Shown: in pieces, positions 49,911 through 61,793 of the stretch
Layout: every line of letters starts with the position of its first letter
How positions within the stretch are numbered: position 1 is the stretch's first letter
Origin: Pyricularia pennisetigena
Taxonomy: Eukaryota; Ascomycota; Sordariomycetes; Magnaporthales; Pyriculariaceae
Length of the DNA: 64,000 bases
Direction: 5' to 3'
Assembly (NCBI RefSeq): GCF_004337985.1
Contig: NC_043740.1
Span: 682,001-746,000, forward strand
Position numbers and translations under genes: made by a program
Notes under the pieces: generated by a model
Told to the model about the DNA's origin: nothing
What the model saw: only the letters and a program-made list of their open reading frames with translations
Databases searched by the model: none

Positions 49911-50809
49911 TGCCAGGAACCACTCCGTTAATATTACCAGGAATTGGATTTGCGAACAAATTAGCCAAAAAAAAAAGGACGACCTAAAAAAGCACCACCT
50001 ACCATTCCCAAAAACTAAGGATCGGCCAGGATTCGAAACCATACCACCAAACGAGCTTACAAAAAAACGATTAATATATACTAATAAATTAAAACACACG
50101 GACAAAAGCAATTTACCGACCGAATACTGCGTAAAAGCATTTATTTTATCCAACAAAAAAGGATTTAAAAAACCCATCGGGAAGGTCGAATCCCAAACAA
50201 AATTGGAATCCGGAAAAAGCGATTCGAATAATATTTTAAGAAGGATTTCGGACGATCGCCGCCGCTCCTCCTGTTTTACCTTTTTACGCTCCACGCGATC
50301 CAATTCCTCCAAATTATTAATCCCGCGAAACACAATTCGCATTATTTTTTTAAACCACAATTTTTTTTACCTTCGCAAACGAAATAATTTCGCCTGCTGC
50401 GCGTAAATCTGCTCCTTAAACGCTTTAATTTCCGCATTTAATTTCGAATATTGGCGATTAATATAACGGATTTAAATAGCGGATAAACCCAATACGTCGC
50501 AACCAAAACGGTTGGAACGAACGTATTTTACACAACGAACAAAATCCTGCGGAAACATTTAACAAAATATTACGCTTTTGGCACAGCAGGGACTGCAGGA
50601 AGGTATTTCGATAATGTCGGTCGATAATAGGGAAAAAAGGAAAGCGTAGCGACGTTTTGTCGACGAACGACCAGATTTTAATTTGGTTACGCGATTAAAT
50701 ATGGCGCAAAAAAATTAATAAAGAAAAAATATGGAAATAGAAATAAAGATTAAAGGAGTACAAATTATTTAAAGGCCAAAAGGATTTGGCCAAAGAAGGG
50801 GAAACCTAA

Positions 50810-51264
50810 TATTACGACCAAATAAGATGGGTCGGTATTAATAAGGCCAAACGGGGTTACACCCCTTTTAACGATATTCGCCCAAAAAAATCGCCGATAA
50901 TAGAATATCGATTACTTAAAGGAGAAATTACGTAACGCCACGTAATCGCCAAAAAAATGATTTTAATAATTTTTAAAAAATTACAATAAATTAGGCGAAA
51001 TGATTTCTGCGATCTGTGACAAATTAAGGGAGATTACATTCGGAATATAGTTTATATAAAGCACGCTTATTACCATATAAATAAATTCGATTTTAGGATT
51101 GCTTAGCAGCAATTAAATTCTAATTAACCTCAATATTTACTTGAGAACGATTATAACTTCACCCTAATCATTGAAAACCCCAATTACCCAGTCAAGACGC
51201 TCAGTTGCTTCAACCCACTGTACTTTACCCTAAGAACAGGTTACCCGATACCTTGATCGTAACA
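50810..51264 (+). repeat. 3' LTR
   Basis: 455 bp repeat beginning TATTACGA (the first G of the 5' LTR start is now A) and ending TCGTAACA. It is followed by the target duplicate TTGCG. Confidence 0.95.
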
Positions 51265-51784
51265 TTGCGTTCCGGATTTTCATATCGCGCGACAGTATAT
51301 CCGCGATCCTGCGTTTATCATATTATCATATATAATATTAGTTTAAACGTACGATAAAGAAAAAAAACTAGGGAAGTATTTATTAATGGTAAAAATGTGG
51401 TAACAATATGGTAAAAATACGGAAAGAAATACAATTGCGCGGACGAAAAATATTGATCATGATTCAAATTTAAACGTGCGTTAAGCGTATAACGGAAGGA
51501 CCAGCGAAAATGTCGACAATTGTTACGTTAGGGCCAGCAGCGGTAATAAAGGTAAGGACGAGAAATATGGTGATATTTAATAATAGTATTAAGGAAATCA
51601 TAAAAAAAGGCGTGCGTGCGACGAAAAGCTGATATAAATGATGAAAAAGGCTAAAAGGACGACAGATTGTTAATAAAATCGAATTGGGAGTGCGACAGGT
51701 TAATGGTGGAAAAAAAGTGAAAGCAGAGTTGGAGGGCGTAAGCGACCGTTAACATAGATGGCAAAGCTGAATTACCCCAAATAG

Positions 51785-53633
51785 TAGTCTCAGGGCTCAT
51801 CCCTGAAGCCCAGAGCTCCACAATTGATCCACTTCGTGGCTTAATTGCGGCTTTGCAATGTACCTGTGGGTCCATCCAAAGAATACTCTGGTTCAGGTCT
51901 GAGGACAATTTGTCGATTTTCGCCGTTTATGGCGGTATTTTTGGCCTTTTTTCGACCGACACTCCTTTATTATTCCACAATTACGCAAAATATTAAAAAA
52001 GAAAAATATCGTTGAAAATAGCGTTTAGTATTGCTATTAGCAGCGATTTGATTTATTTTTTTATCTTTTATAATGGCCGAATTCAATATTACCTGCCCTT
52101 AATCCGTTTATGGCGGTACTGTTTTTTCGATTCTTTTTTCGATTTTCGACTTTTTTTAATATTATTTTTAATCTTTGACCAAATTTTATACTTTTTGCAC
52201 GTGGAGGGTGGTATATATATATATATATACATCGTTATTGGGAATTTTGGTGCATATATCAGATTATATAAGCAGTTAAATAAGCGGATAGGCAAAATAC
52301 ATACTTTTTTATATATAATTTACAATCGAAACTCGTTTATATTTTTACCAGTTTTAACGATAATGAAACCAAAATCTTAAAGATTTGATTACGTATATAA
52401 ACAAACGTCCAGGTCTTATCCTACCTATAATATCGGCTTTAAAAACTTTTTAATAAAAAGAAATCTTAAATGTATATTTTATAAATCTTTTTGCTTTATT
52501 TAATTAATTTTATCTTATTTTTGTTTTGCAGCCAGATCTTATGGTTTTTGCACGTGGGGGGTGACATATATGTATTCAATATAATGTTACATTTTGGTAT
52601 GTATATCTAATTCTATAAGCCGTTAAATATGCGGATAGGTAAAGAGTATCCAATTTTATATATATTTTACAATGGAAATGTTTGTACATTTTTACCAATT
52701 TTAATATTAATAAAACCAAAGCTTGAAGAAGTGGATAATGTATATAAATAAACGTCAACGTAAAACCCGATTTACAATACCGGCCCTTTTAATTTTTTTA
52801 TATAAAAAAATGCTAAATTTGTAATATTCTGATATTTATTGCTTTATTTAATTTAAAAGAATTTATAAAAAAAAAGTAAAATAAAATTCTTTAATAAATT
52901 AATAAAGCCATGCCTGAATTAAACTTTCTTTTGATTTTACCAACATTCGCGTAGATTTATTCAGGTTTTTAACAAAATGTTAGTTAATATACAAATATTA
53001 ATAATACTTTTGTTTAAATCGATAATTGCATGCACTTTGCAGTACTAGGTCTGCTAGGCTATAAATACTGTAACTGAAATTAAAATTAATATTATATACT
53101 ATTATTCGAAATAGAAATTAAATATAATGAGAAATTACACATTTTACTTAATAATTTAATATCTTTTCAAATACAGTGTTTACAAAAACGAGGCCGGCAG
53201 TCAAGTAATCAGCAAACTCCAATAAATCTAACGCAACTTGCTATATATTTTTATATTATTTATTTATTTTTTTATACGAATATTTATTTGCATACTATGG
53301 GTACACTATTTTCTTTTACCATTATAATTCGAATATATTGTATATACCCGCTACAGACGGCAGAATACCACAAATTATCCTTATATTAATAAAATAATTA
53401 TAAGCGATATCGTAATATTAAATATATTATTAATAATACCGTTATAAACGGCGAAATGCGACAAATTATCGTTGGTGGTACCGCCGTGAACGGTGAAATG
53501 CGACAAGATGTCCTCAGACTAGAACGAGCGCGATTTTTTCGGCCAATGTAATTGGTCGAAAAACCATGTGGCTGAAAGGTATATGGAGCGCTCGGTCCCC
53601 ACTGCGAAGCAGGGGGGTCTAGTCTGAGCACTA
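51785..53633 (+). mobile_element. Mutator-like non-autonomous element, copy 1
   Basis: It begins TAGTCTCAGGGCTCAT and ends near tctagtctgagcacta. It is homologous over its length (about 1.85 kb) to the copy at 56705-58562, including the modules caattgatccacttcg, gcacgtgg and aacggcgaaatgcgacaa. The expected terminal ctgagacta is shortened, and I find no matching 9 bp flanks, so the right end is probably rearranged. It has no coding capacity beyond short AT-rich frames. Confidence 0.7.
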
Positions 53634-54331
53634 ACGTTAATGCAATTAAATTATTACGGACGAATAATACGGGACAAAAGGTGATTAGCGGTATCGCAAT
53701 TAATCGTGCGTGCGTTTAAAAGAAAAATTGCCAATGTCAAAATAATTTTACTAGCGCGTATCTACGAATATGGAAGTCCGGGGCGGAGGATGCGACCCGG
53801 CGGAACAGGATAATCAATTGCGGTGGACGGACCGCAATTAGATGATTAAAAGCGACGCACGGACCGTACGAAGAGTTTTGGTTAGCGGTGCAAAAATAAC
53901 GTGTTGTCGCCAGATTTAGATAGAGGATTACACCGAATATATCCGAATATAGAGAGATATATCCTTATTAGCCCTTATATTAAGTTCTACTACGATGCAT
54001 TAATAGACCCACGGTTCTACGAATAACTTTCCTTCGTTACCTTGACTGAAAAACCGTTCTTATCATAATAATTTAATTCTTTTTAAATATTACTATGTTA
54101 AACGATATATTGAATATAAGAATATATATTAAAAATTTAAAGTTATACTTAATATTTTAATATTTATATCAGCAGAAAAGCTATATCTACGGTTTCTGCG
54201 TCAGAATAATGGCAAAAAGTCACATAATGCAGCGCAGGGTACCTTATATGTTTACGCTTTTTATTTATCCGCATATTTAATTGCATTCAGTGGTTATACT
54301 GTTATTATTGCGTACACAGCGCATGCACAAG

Positions 54332-55707
54332 GCGAATATATAGTGTCAATGCTCAGACTAGAACCCCCTGCCTCGCAATGGGGACCGAACGCTCCATGTA
54401 CCTTTTAGCCACATGGCTTTTCGGCCAATTTGATTGGCCGAAAAGATCGCGCTCGTTCTAGTCTAAAGGCAATTTGTCGCATTTCGCCGTTTATAGCGGG
54501 TATACACACTGTATACGCATTACACTAGCTAAAAGAAACAGTGTAACCACAATATGCAACTAAATATTCAAATAGAAGATTAAACTATCATCGTAAAAAT
54601 ATCGAGTAGCCTGCGTTTAATTAATTGGACCTCGGTAGTTTTTTTGCTGATAACGGCGCTTTTGTAACCAATATATTTGGAAAAATATTTTAAAATCTTG
54701 TAAAATTTGTAATGTTTTATTACATTTAACTATTATTTTAAAGCATAGTATATAATACTGAGTCAGAGTTAGGGAATATTATTTACGGTTTAATGGATTC
54801 AAAATTGCAGCGTGCATGCAAATATCGTTTGAACCACAAGTCTTTTTTAATATTTTTATGTTAATTGATAATTTGTTAAAAAACTGAATGATTTACGAAA
54901 ACATTGGTGGAATTTGAAAGAGCCTCAATGTATGCAATTCCTTATAAATTTGTATATAAATATTACTTCACTTTTTTCCAAAATATTATTTGATTAAATA
55001 AAGCAAAAAATAGAATAATAACACAGATTTAGCATTCTTTGATATAGGAAAATAATCAAAGCGGGTGCCATAAATGAGACTTGACGTGGACGCTTGTTTT
55101 TATACGTATTCCAGTCCCTGGAAGTTTGGTTACACTATGGTTAAAATTGGGAAAAATAAAAAAGCGTTTCAATTGTAAATTATCCATAAAAATATATATA
55201 CTTTGCCTATCCGCTTGTTCAACTACTTATATAATCTTGGATATATACTAAACTTTAATATAGCGGTATAAACATGTATACGATCCTCCAAGTGCAAAAA
55301 GCATAAAATTTGGTCCAAAAGAAAATAACATAAAAAAGATCGAAAATTTACAAATTATCGAAAAAAACAGTACCGCCATGAACGGATTAAGGGCAGGTGG
55401 TATCCAGCTTTTGGCTAACGAGCCGTATCCAAACAATTTTGGATTTATATAATAGGCCTATCAATTCCTATCTTCAACGATATTTTTTTATATTTTACGT
55501 ATTTGTGGAATAATGTGGAAGTTTCAGTCGCAAAAGTGCCGAAAATACGGCCATGAACGGCGAAAATCGACAAATTGTCCTCAATCCTGAACCAGAACGA
55601 TTTTTGGATGGACCCACAGGTACATTGCAAAACCGCAATTGAGCCACGAAGTGGATTAATTGTGGAGTTCTGGGCGTCAGGGATAAGCCCCAGGACTAGC
55701 GAATATA
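54332..55707 (-). mobile_element. Mutator-like non-autonomous element, copy 2, with 9 bp target duplication
   Basis: The element (54341-55698, 1358 bp) lies inverted relative to copies 1 and 3. It is flanked by the 9 bp direct repeat GCGAATATA (54332-54340 and 55699-55707). The sequence on its right (55708-55876) is the right end of yet another copy in plus orientation. That same family carries a gcgaatata site at the equivalent internal position, so this copy inserted into an older one. Confidence 0.8.
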
Positions 55708-55984
55708 GTACAAATACCCACTATAAGCGGCGAAAATCGACAAGTTATCCTTAGACTACGACGAGCGCGATCTTTTCGGCCAATGCAATTGGTCGAAAAA
55801 CCATGTGGCTAAAATGTATATGGAGCGTTCGGTCCCCATTGCGAAGGAAGGGGTTCTAGGCTGGGCATTGAGACTAATCGGGGGTTCGAATGGGGTTGGA
55901 ATATAAACGGGATCTTTTTCCAAAGGTTTCATTTTTATATATTTTCTTTTTCGACCTTATATAAATAGTGGCAATAAAAAGGGG

Positions 55985-56510
55985 GTGTTAATTATACAAG
56001 GTTTTTGGCATAGAATGGGTCCGCCTTTATGCATATGTAAATTATAATATATTGTGCCGAAACGGGGCTGTCGGCGTTGTCGGATTATTCGTTCTATTTT
56101 ATATTATAGGAATTGGGATTTAACGGTCAGCGAGTGGGGTTAATTACCCCGTACCGGGATTAACACCGACTACGCACCTCCGAGTCAGCTACGCTATATC
56201 GGGTTAAGACTTTAACCAAATTGGCAGATAAATGCCAATCCAAAAAAATGGTTTCTAAAATAATAAGGGTGTTTTTCTAGAAACTTATATAAAATAAGTT
56301 TCCGGAAAATCGTGTGCGGTATTAAAACGTTTTCAGGGGTGCGAAACCTTATGTTAATGGTGGGGTGGATATAAGGGAGGTGAAGCAAGGTTTCCCCCAC
56401 CAATTAATTTAAGTTATTTATCCGAAGATTAGTGTATACCATTTTAATGCATTCAATACATTCAAGCCTTACAATTACAGGTCTTTATAGTGAAACTAGC
56501 ACCACGCCGC
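55985..56510 (-). repeat. Repeat A copy 2 (inverted)
   Basis: Reverse-complement match to repeat A at 42638-43110. It forms a head-to-head arrangement with the direct copy beginning at about 56560, separated by about 50 bp. Confidence 0.7.
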
Positions 56511-56559
56511 ACCTAGGCTAATGCCTAAGCCCCTATTAGCAAGCCGTATTGCTAACACT

Positions 56560-58860
56560 AACTAGCGCTACAAGGGCCTGTAATTACAGGGTTAAAATGC
56601 ACTAGATGGCCTAATTTTGTGATTAATAACTTAAATTAATTGGTGGGGGAGATTTTGCTTTATTTCCCTTATATCCCCTTTGACATCGAAATGGCGGTCC
56701 GCACTAGTCTCAGGGCTCATCCCTAAAGCCCAGAGCTCCACAATTGATCCACTTCGCTCCATTTCGTGGCTCAATTGCGGCTTTGCAATGTACCTGTGGG
56801 TCCATCCAAAAAACGCTTTGGTTTAGGTCTGAGGACAATTTGTCGATTTTCGCCGTTTATGGCGGTATTTTTGGCCTTTTTTTAACCGAAACTCCTTTAT
56901 TATTCCACAACCACGCATAATATTAAAAAAATAAATTATCGTTAAAAATAGCGTTTAATACCGCTATTAGCAGCAATTCGATTTATTTTATTATTTGCTA
57001 TAATGGCCGAATTCGATACCACCTGCCCTTAATCCGTTCATAGCGGTACTGTTTTTTCGATTTTTTTTTCGATTTTCGATTTCTTTTAATTTTATTTTTA
57101 ATTTTTGACCAAATTTTATAATTTTTGCACGTGGAAGGTCGTATATGTTTATATATTATTATGCTTAATTCTGGTGCATATATTAAACTATATAAGCAGT
57201 TAAATAGGCGGATAGGCAAAGTATATACTTTTTTATATATAATTTACAATCGAAATTCGTTTATATTTTTACCAATTTTAACGATAGTAAAACCAAAACT
57301 TCAAAAGTCCGATTACGTATATAAACAGACGTCTAGATTCAATCCTGCCTATAATATTGGCTTTAAAAAGTATTTAATAAAAGAAAATGCTAAATGTGTA
57401 TTTTATAAATCTTTTTGCTTTATTTAATTAATTTTATATTATTTTTGTTTTGCAGCCAAATCTTGTGGGCTTTGCACGTGGGGGGTGGCATATATATATT
57501 TAATATAACATTACACTTTTGTACGTTTATCTAATTATTTTAGCCGTTAAATATGCGGATAGGTAAAGTGTATCCAATTTTATATATATTTTGCAATCGA
57601 AATGTTTTTATATTTTTACTAATTTTAACATTAATAAAACCAAAGTTTGTAAAAGTGGATTGTGTATATAAATAAACGTCAACGTGAAACCCAATTTACA
57701 ATACTGGCCCTTTTTATTTTTTTATAATAAAAAATACTAGATTTGTGTTATTTTTATATTTTTTGCTTTATTGAATTGGATAAAATTTATAAAAAAAAAA
57801 CTTATCTAAAATTTATTAACAAGCCTATGAAGAAATGTATCAATTAAAAATCTTTTCATGCTACCAATATTTGCGTAAATTATTTAATTTTTTAACAAAT
57901 TGTTAATTTATATAAAAATACTTATAAAACTTTTATTTTAATCGATAATTGCATGCACTTTGCAGTGTTAGGTTAACTAAGCTTCAAAAACTGTAATTTT
58001 GATTAAAGTTACTATTTTATACCATTATTTAAAATAAACATTAAATATAATGAAAAATTACACATTTTATTTAATATTTTAATATCTTTCCATATACAGT
58101 AGTTATTAAAACGCGGCCGGCATCCAAATGATCAACAAACTCCAATTAATTCAACGCAAATTACTATATATTTTTATAATTTTTATTTGTTTTTTTATTC
58201 AAATATTCAATTATACATTATAATTACACCATTTTCTTTTGCTATTATAATGCGAATATATTATATTTACCCGCTATAAACGGTAAAATACTATAAATTA
58301 TCCTAATATTAATAAAATAATTATTAGCGATATCGCAATATTAGGTATATTATTAATAATACCGTTATAAACGGCGAAATGCGACAAATTATCGTTGGTG
58401 GTACCGCCATGAACGGCCAAATGCGACAAGATGTCCTCAGACTAGAACGAGCGCGATCTTTTCGGCCAATGTAATTGGTCGAAAAGCCATGTGGCTGAAA
58501 GGTACATGGAGCGCTCGGTCCCCACTGCGGAGCAGGGGGGTCTAGTCTGAGCACTGAGACTAGGTCCGCACGCTAAAAAGCGTTTCGGTGCCGCACACGA
58601 GTTTCCCAAAAATTATCTTATATGGGTTTTTGAAAAAACACCCTTATTGCCATCCAACCATTTTTCGGTTCGCACTAATTTGCTTATTTTGGTGAAATTT
58701 TCAACCCGATATAGGGTAGCTAGCTCGTAAGTGCAGGGTGGGCGTTAAAACCGGTACAGGGTAAACCCCATTCGCTGACCTTTGAATCGCAAATCCTGCA
58801 ATACATAATATTTCGGATAATCCGACAACCCCGACAGCCCCATTTCCGCACTATATATTC
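56560..58860 (+). repeat. Repeat A copy 3, interrupted by a Mutator-like element
   Basis: The left part (56560-56704) and right part (58563-58860) are continuous when the intervening element is removed. Both halves align to 42638-43110 across the break at ggtccgcac. This fixes the relative age: repeat A is older than the inserted element. Confidence 0.75.
56696..58571 (+). mobile_element. Mutator-like non-autonomous element, copy 3, with 9 bp target duplication
   Basis: The element (56705-58562, 1858 bp) is flanked by the direct repeat GGTCCGCAC (56696-56704 and 58563-58571). Its terminal inverted repeats are TAGTCTCAGGGCTCA at the left and ...TGAGCACTGAGACTA at the right. It has no transposase. 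A 9 bp duplication with inverted ends is typical of Mutator-like elements; an 8 bp hAT-style duplication fits less well because the two copies with intact flanks both give nine. Confidence 0.82.
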
Positions 58861-58929
58861 TGGCTTATATACAAATAAAGGTGGGTCCACTACGTGCAAA
58901 ATAACACACATAATTACTAACCTCAGCCC

Positions 58930-59065
58930 TAAAATAGAGCGTTTTTTTGAATAAACCTTCAGGTAAATTACAAAACCGCAATTAAGCCATGAAATGGAGC
59001 GAAGCAAAACGCACTGGATCGATTATGGACCTTTGAGCACCCGGGATAAGCCATTTCCAGGCCTC
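58930..59065 (-). repeat. Fragment of a Mutator-like element left end
   Basis: The reverse complement carries the family's left-end modules (gggtgctcaaaggtccataa, then gatccagtgcg, then an acctg...ttcaaaaaaacgct block). It is divergent and truncated. Confidence 0.55.
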
Positions 59066-59179
59066 CGCGTCATATAGGTATACTCAATCTTGTTCCCATC
59101 CTTGGTGGTAAATCTTTCTGTAACCAGCTCATTGTTAAAAGGAAACGCAAGATTATAGAACTTTAGTGACACATGTGTG

Positions 59180-59656
59180 TTAAGATTGTGTAAAGGGCTT
59201 TTTAACCATTTCTGCACTGTAAAAAATGTAAGCTAATTGTTCTTGGCCAAGGTTTAATGGATACCGGCTATATTTACCATTTTTATTAATCTTTTTAATA
59301 TATTCTTCTGTTTGTTCGTAGGTCGAGGATTTTCTGTGATCAACTTCATGAACCCAAAAAGGCGAAACTCGGAATTCGAAATTTTGGGGAGGGTTTTCAA
59401 TTTTTGATAACCAGCAATCGGCACCCAGGTGAACCAAAATATCACCGTGATTTTTAAGATGAAATGTGATTGTTGTCAAATATTCGGTAAACGCCATATG
59501 ACTAATCTCCAATTTCTTTATATTTTTACCCATTTCAACGAGGCAAGCGTTAGGGTACTCCCTCTTCACTATCATTTCTGCTATCATAGTGGCCGTAACG
59601 ATGGTTAAAAGATTGGCGAAAAACGCGGATATAACGATTATTTGCCGAGCAATCAT
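59180..59656 (-). CDS. Small predicted secreted protein, unrecognised
   Basis: The frame encodes 158 aa from the ATG at 59656. Residues 1-24 are hydrophobic after an initial Arg (MIARQIIVISAFFANLLTIV...), like a signal peptide. The remainder is hydrophilic with two cysteines (NACLVE and ADCWLS), a WVHEVDHRKS segment and a Lys/Asn-rich stretch. I recognise no family. Base composition is less AT-rich than the surrounding repeats and the frame has no RIP-type stops. A different frame downstream (59217-59023) could continue it after a frameshift, but that part runs into a repeat relic. It may be a real effector-like gene, a degenerating gene, or chance. Confidence 0.4.
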   Translation of the reverse strand: MIARQIIVISAFFANLLTIVTATMIAEMIVKREYPNACLVEMGKNIKKLEISHMAFTEYLTTITFHLKNHGDILVHLGADCWLSKIENPPQNFEFRVSPFWVHEVDHRKSSTYEQTEEYIKKINKNGKYSRYPLNLGQEQLAYIFYSAEMVKKPFTQS

Positions 59657-60097
59657 GATAAAATATATTTGAAAAGTGAATTGAATTGGTTGCAACAGCT
59701 AAAAAATGGACAAAAGAGGATCGATCACGCTATGTTAAACATTGAAAAAACGGGTTACACAAATTCTCGAACCGGTTCGGAAAGGAATAATGTAATTATA
59801 TATGATAATATTTTCATTAAATAAAAGCTAATTAAAGTTTTAAGTCCCAGGTTCTTACTGGTATAAGCGATGAAAAGAAATTTAACAGGGATTAACTAAC
59901 TATAAATAGAGTATTCAGCATAGCTGTTTTATGATAATTATGGGATTAAATTACTATTATGCTAAATGGGGCATTTTTACCCCATAAATAAACGCTGGTA
60001 TATTAATACCCATTATGAAAATTCCTCACGTCCTTGTTTGCCAAGCCACTTGGCTGCGATTAGGGTTGGTAAAATAACCAAATTAGTAAAGCTATTC

Positions 60098-61793
60098 TAG
60101 TTTCAAGGCTCTTGCTAATTCGAACGTTCCGCAATTGATCCACTTCGTTCGCTTCGCTCCACTTCAAGGCTCAATTACGGCTTTGCAATGTACCTGTGGG
60201 TCCATGCAAAAAACGCTCTGGTTCAGGTTTAAAAACAATTTCTCGAATCTCGCCGTTTATGGCGGTATTTTAGGCATTTTGGCGACCAACACTCCGTTAT
60301 AAAAGATTCGATAAAAATCGTAAAAATAAGCAGTTTGCACGTTGAAAATAGCGTTCAGTACCACTATTAATGATAATTTAATTTATGCTTTTATTTGTTG
60401 TAACGGCCTCATTGGATACTAGCTGCGTCAATCCATCTATGGCGGTTTTGTTTTTCTCGATATCTTCTATATTATTTTTGTTTTTCGACTATATTTTATA
60501 GTTTTTTCACGTGGAGGGTCGTATACATATATATACCGCTATGTGAAATCCTGCTATATATACTGTATTAGATAAGCAATTATACAAGCGGATAGGTAAG
60601 ATATATATATTTAGGTATAATTTACAATCTGAACGCCTTTATATTTTTACCAATCTTAAAGATAATAAAGTCAAAGTATTAGGGACTGGATTACGTTTGA
60701 ACACAAACCATCACGTAAAGTCGGACTAACAATACCCACCTTTATTTATTTTTTATACAAAAAATGCCAGATTTATAGTATTTATCTTTTTTTGGTTTAT
60801 TTAGTTAGTTTTATATTAGTCTTTTGAACCAAATTTCGAAACTTTGGCACGTGGGGTGTGGTAGACGTACGTAGGTTGCGTACGAAAGAAATCGCCATTT
60901 CAGAAGTACCTACAGGCCCCCCCGGATTTTAGGCTATACTAAATTGGGTGAATAATGGGCACCCCTTGAACAAAGATCACAAAAGGTACTTCCAGCGCTT
61001 TGGCCACCTAAAATAACACTCTCGAACGCGTTTTTTCGTGAAAATTTTGGTGTTTGCACTGGATGAAAGACTTTATCGAAAATTCGTACGGCGATAAAGA
61101 TAACCCCTTATATAAAAGGCTTCGGAAATACGTAAAAGAAGTTTGGAATGCGGTACCGAAAGATTATTTTAACCAACTGCTGCAATCTATGCCTCAAAGG
61201 ATGCAGGACGTAATAATAGCGGAAGGTTTGCATATTATTTGGTAGTTGGGGATAGCTTCAGTTTATAATATCAGCGTGTAAGTCAGTGTGCGTCTGAGGG
61301 AGTTATAGGGGCTTTCGAATGTATTGACTTTGTTAGCTAAAGATTCATGGAATTGATTGGACCTTGGACGACCCACGACTAACCCTGGACTAGTGCGTGA
61401 CTTGCCCCATGGCGATTATTTACCCATCTTACCTACGTATATACAATATAATGCTACAGCTTGGTAAATATATCGGATCATATAAACCGTTAAATAAACG
61501 GATATGTAAGGTACATATAATTCTGTATATAATTCACAATCTCAATGCTTTTATATTTTTACCACTTCTGACGATAACAAAACCCAAATTTCAGGGATTC
61601 CAATACGTATATAAACAAACGTCCATGTGAGCTCCGATTTATAATACCCGCCCTTATTTTCTTTTAGTGCAAAAAAATGCTAAATTAGTATTTTTTTTCT
61701 AGTTTTCACTTTATTTAATCAAGTATAATCGGTAAAAAGAAACGTAGTTAATACTTGAATAAAGTATCAAAAAGCAAATTATATTAGAATCAA
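60098..61793 (+). mobile_element. Mutator-like element, copy 4, interrupted and truncated
   Basis: It starts TAGTTTCAAGGCTCTTGCT and follows the family order (gcaattgatccacttcg, gtacctgtgggtccat, gccgtttatggcggtatttt, cacgtggagggtcg). It is interrupted by a Tc1/mariner element at 60870-61437 and resumes with tatacaatataatgctacag. The sequence then passes into hAT-like sequence at about 61794 before its right end. Confidence 0.7.
60868..61439 (+). mobile_element. Tc1/mariner deletion derivative with TA target duplication
   Basis: The element (60870-61437, 568 bp) sits between TA dinucleotides at 60868-60869 and 61438-61439. Its ends are inverted: cgtaggt at the left, acctacg at the right, with a second match (aatcgccat) about 23 bp inward. 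It carries only the C-terminal tail of a transposase (61054-61245): LRKYVKEVWNAVPKDYF, then LLQSMPQRMQDVIIAEG. This resembles the conserved end of Tc1-like transposases (W..IP..Y...L..SMPRR...VI.ARG). The catalytic core is deleted. Confidence 0.78.

Larger units (their letters stand above)
44006..51269 (+). mobile_element. Complete Ty3/Gypsy LTR retrotransposon with chromodomain, RIP-inactivated
   Basis: The element proper is 44011-51264 (7254 bp). Two 455 bp LTRs flank it, and a 5 bp target duplication TTGCG lies at 44006-44010 and 51265-51269. The LTR ends are TGTTACGA...TCGTAACA. A purine-rich tract (aaagaaggggaaa, about 50793-50805) precedes the 3' LTR as an expected plus-strand primer. 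Between the LTRs lie gag, zinc knuckle, protease, reverse transcriptase, RNase H, integrase and chromodomain remnants in Ty3/Gypsy order. LTR differences are almost entirely transitions, as RIP produces. Confidence 0.95.

Noticed and set aside
49734..50360. A 208-codon open frame on the minus strand within the Gypsy element
   Set aside because: It overlaps the chromodomain and 3' region of gag-pol on the other strand. Biased RIP mutation removes stops on one strand, and the protein is low-complexity.
55879..55892. tRNA B-box-like ggttcgaat
   Set aside because: No cloverleaf can be formed around it, and it lies in repeat debris.
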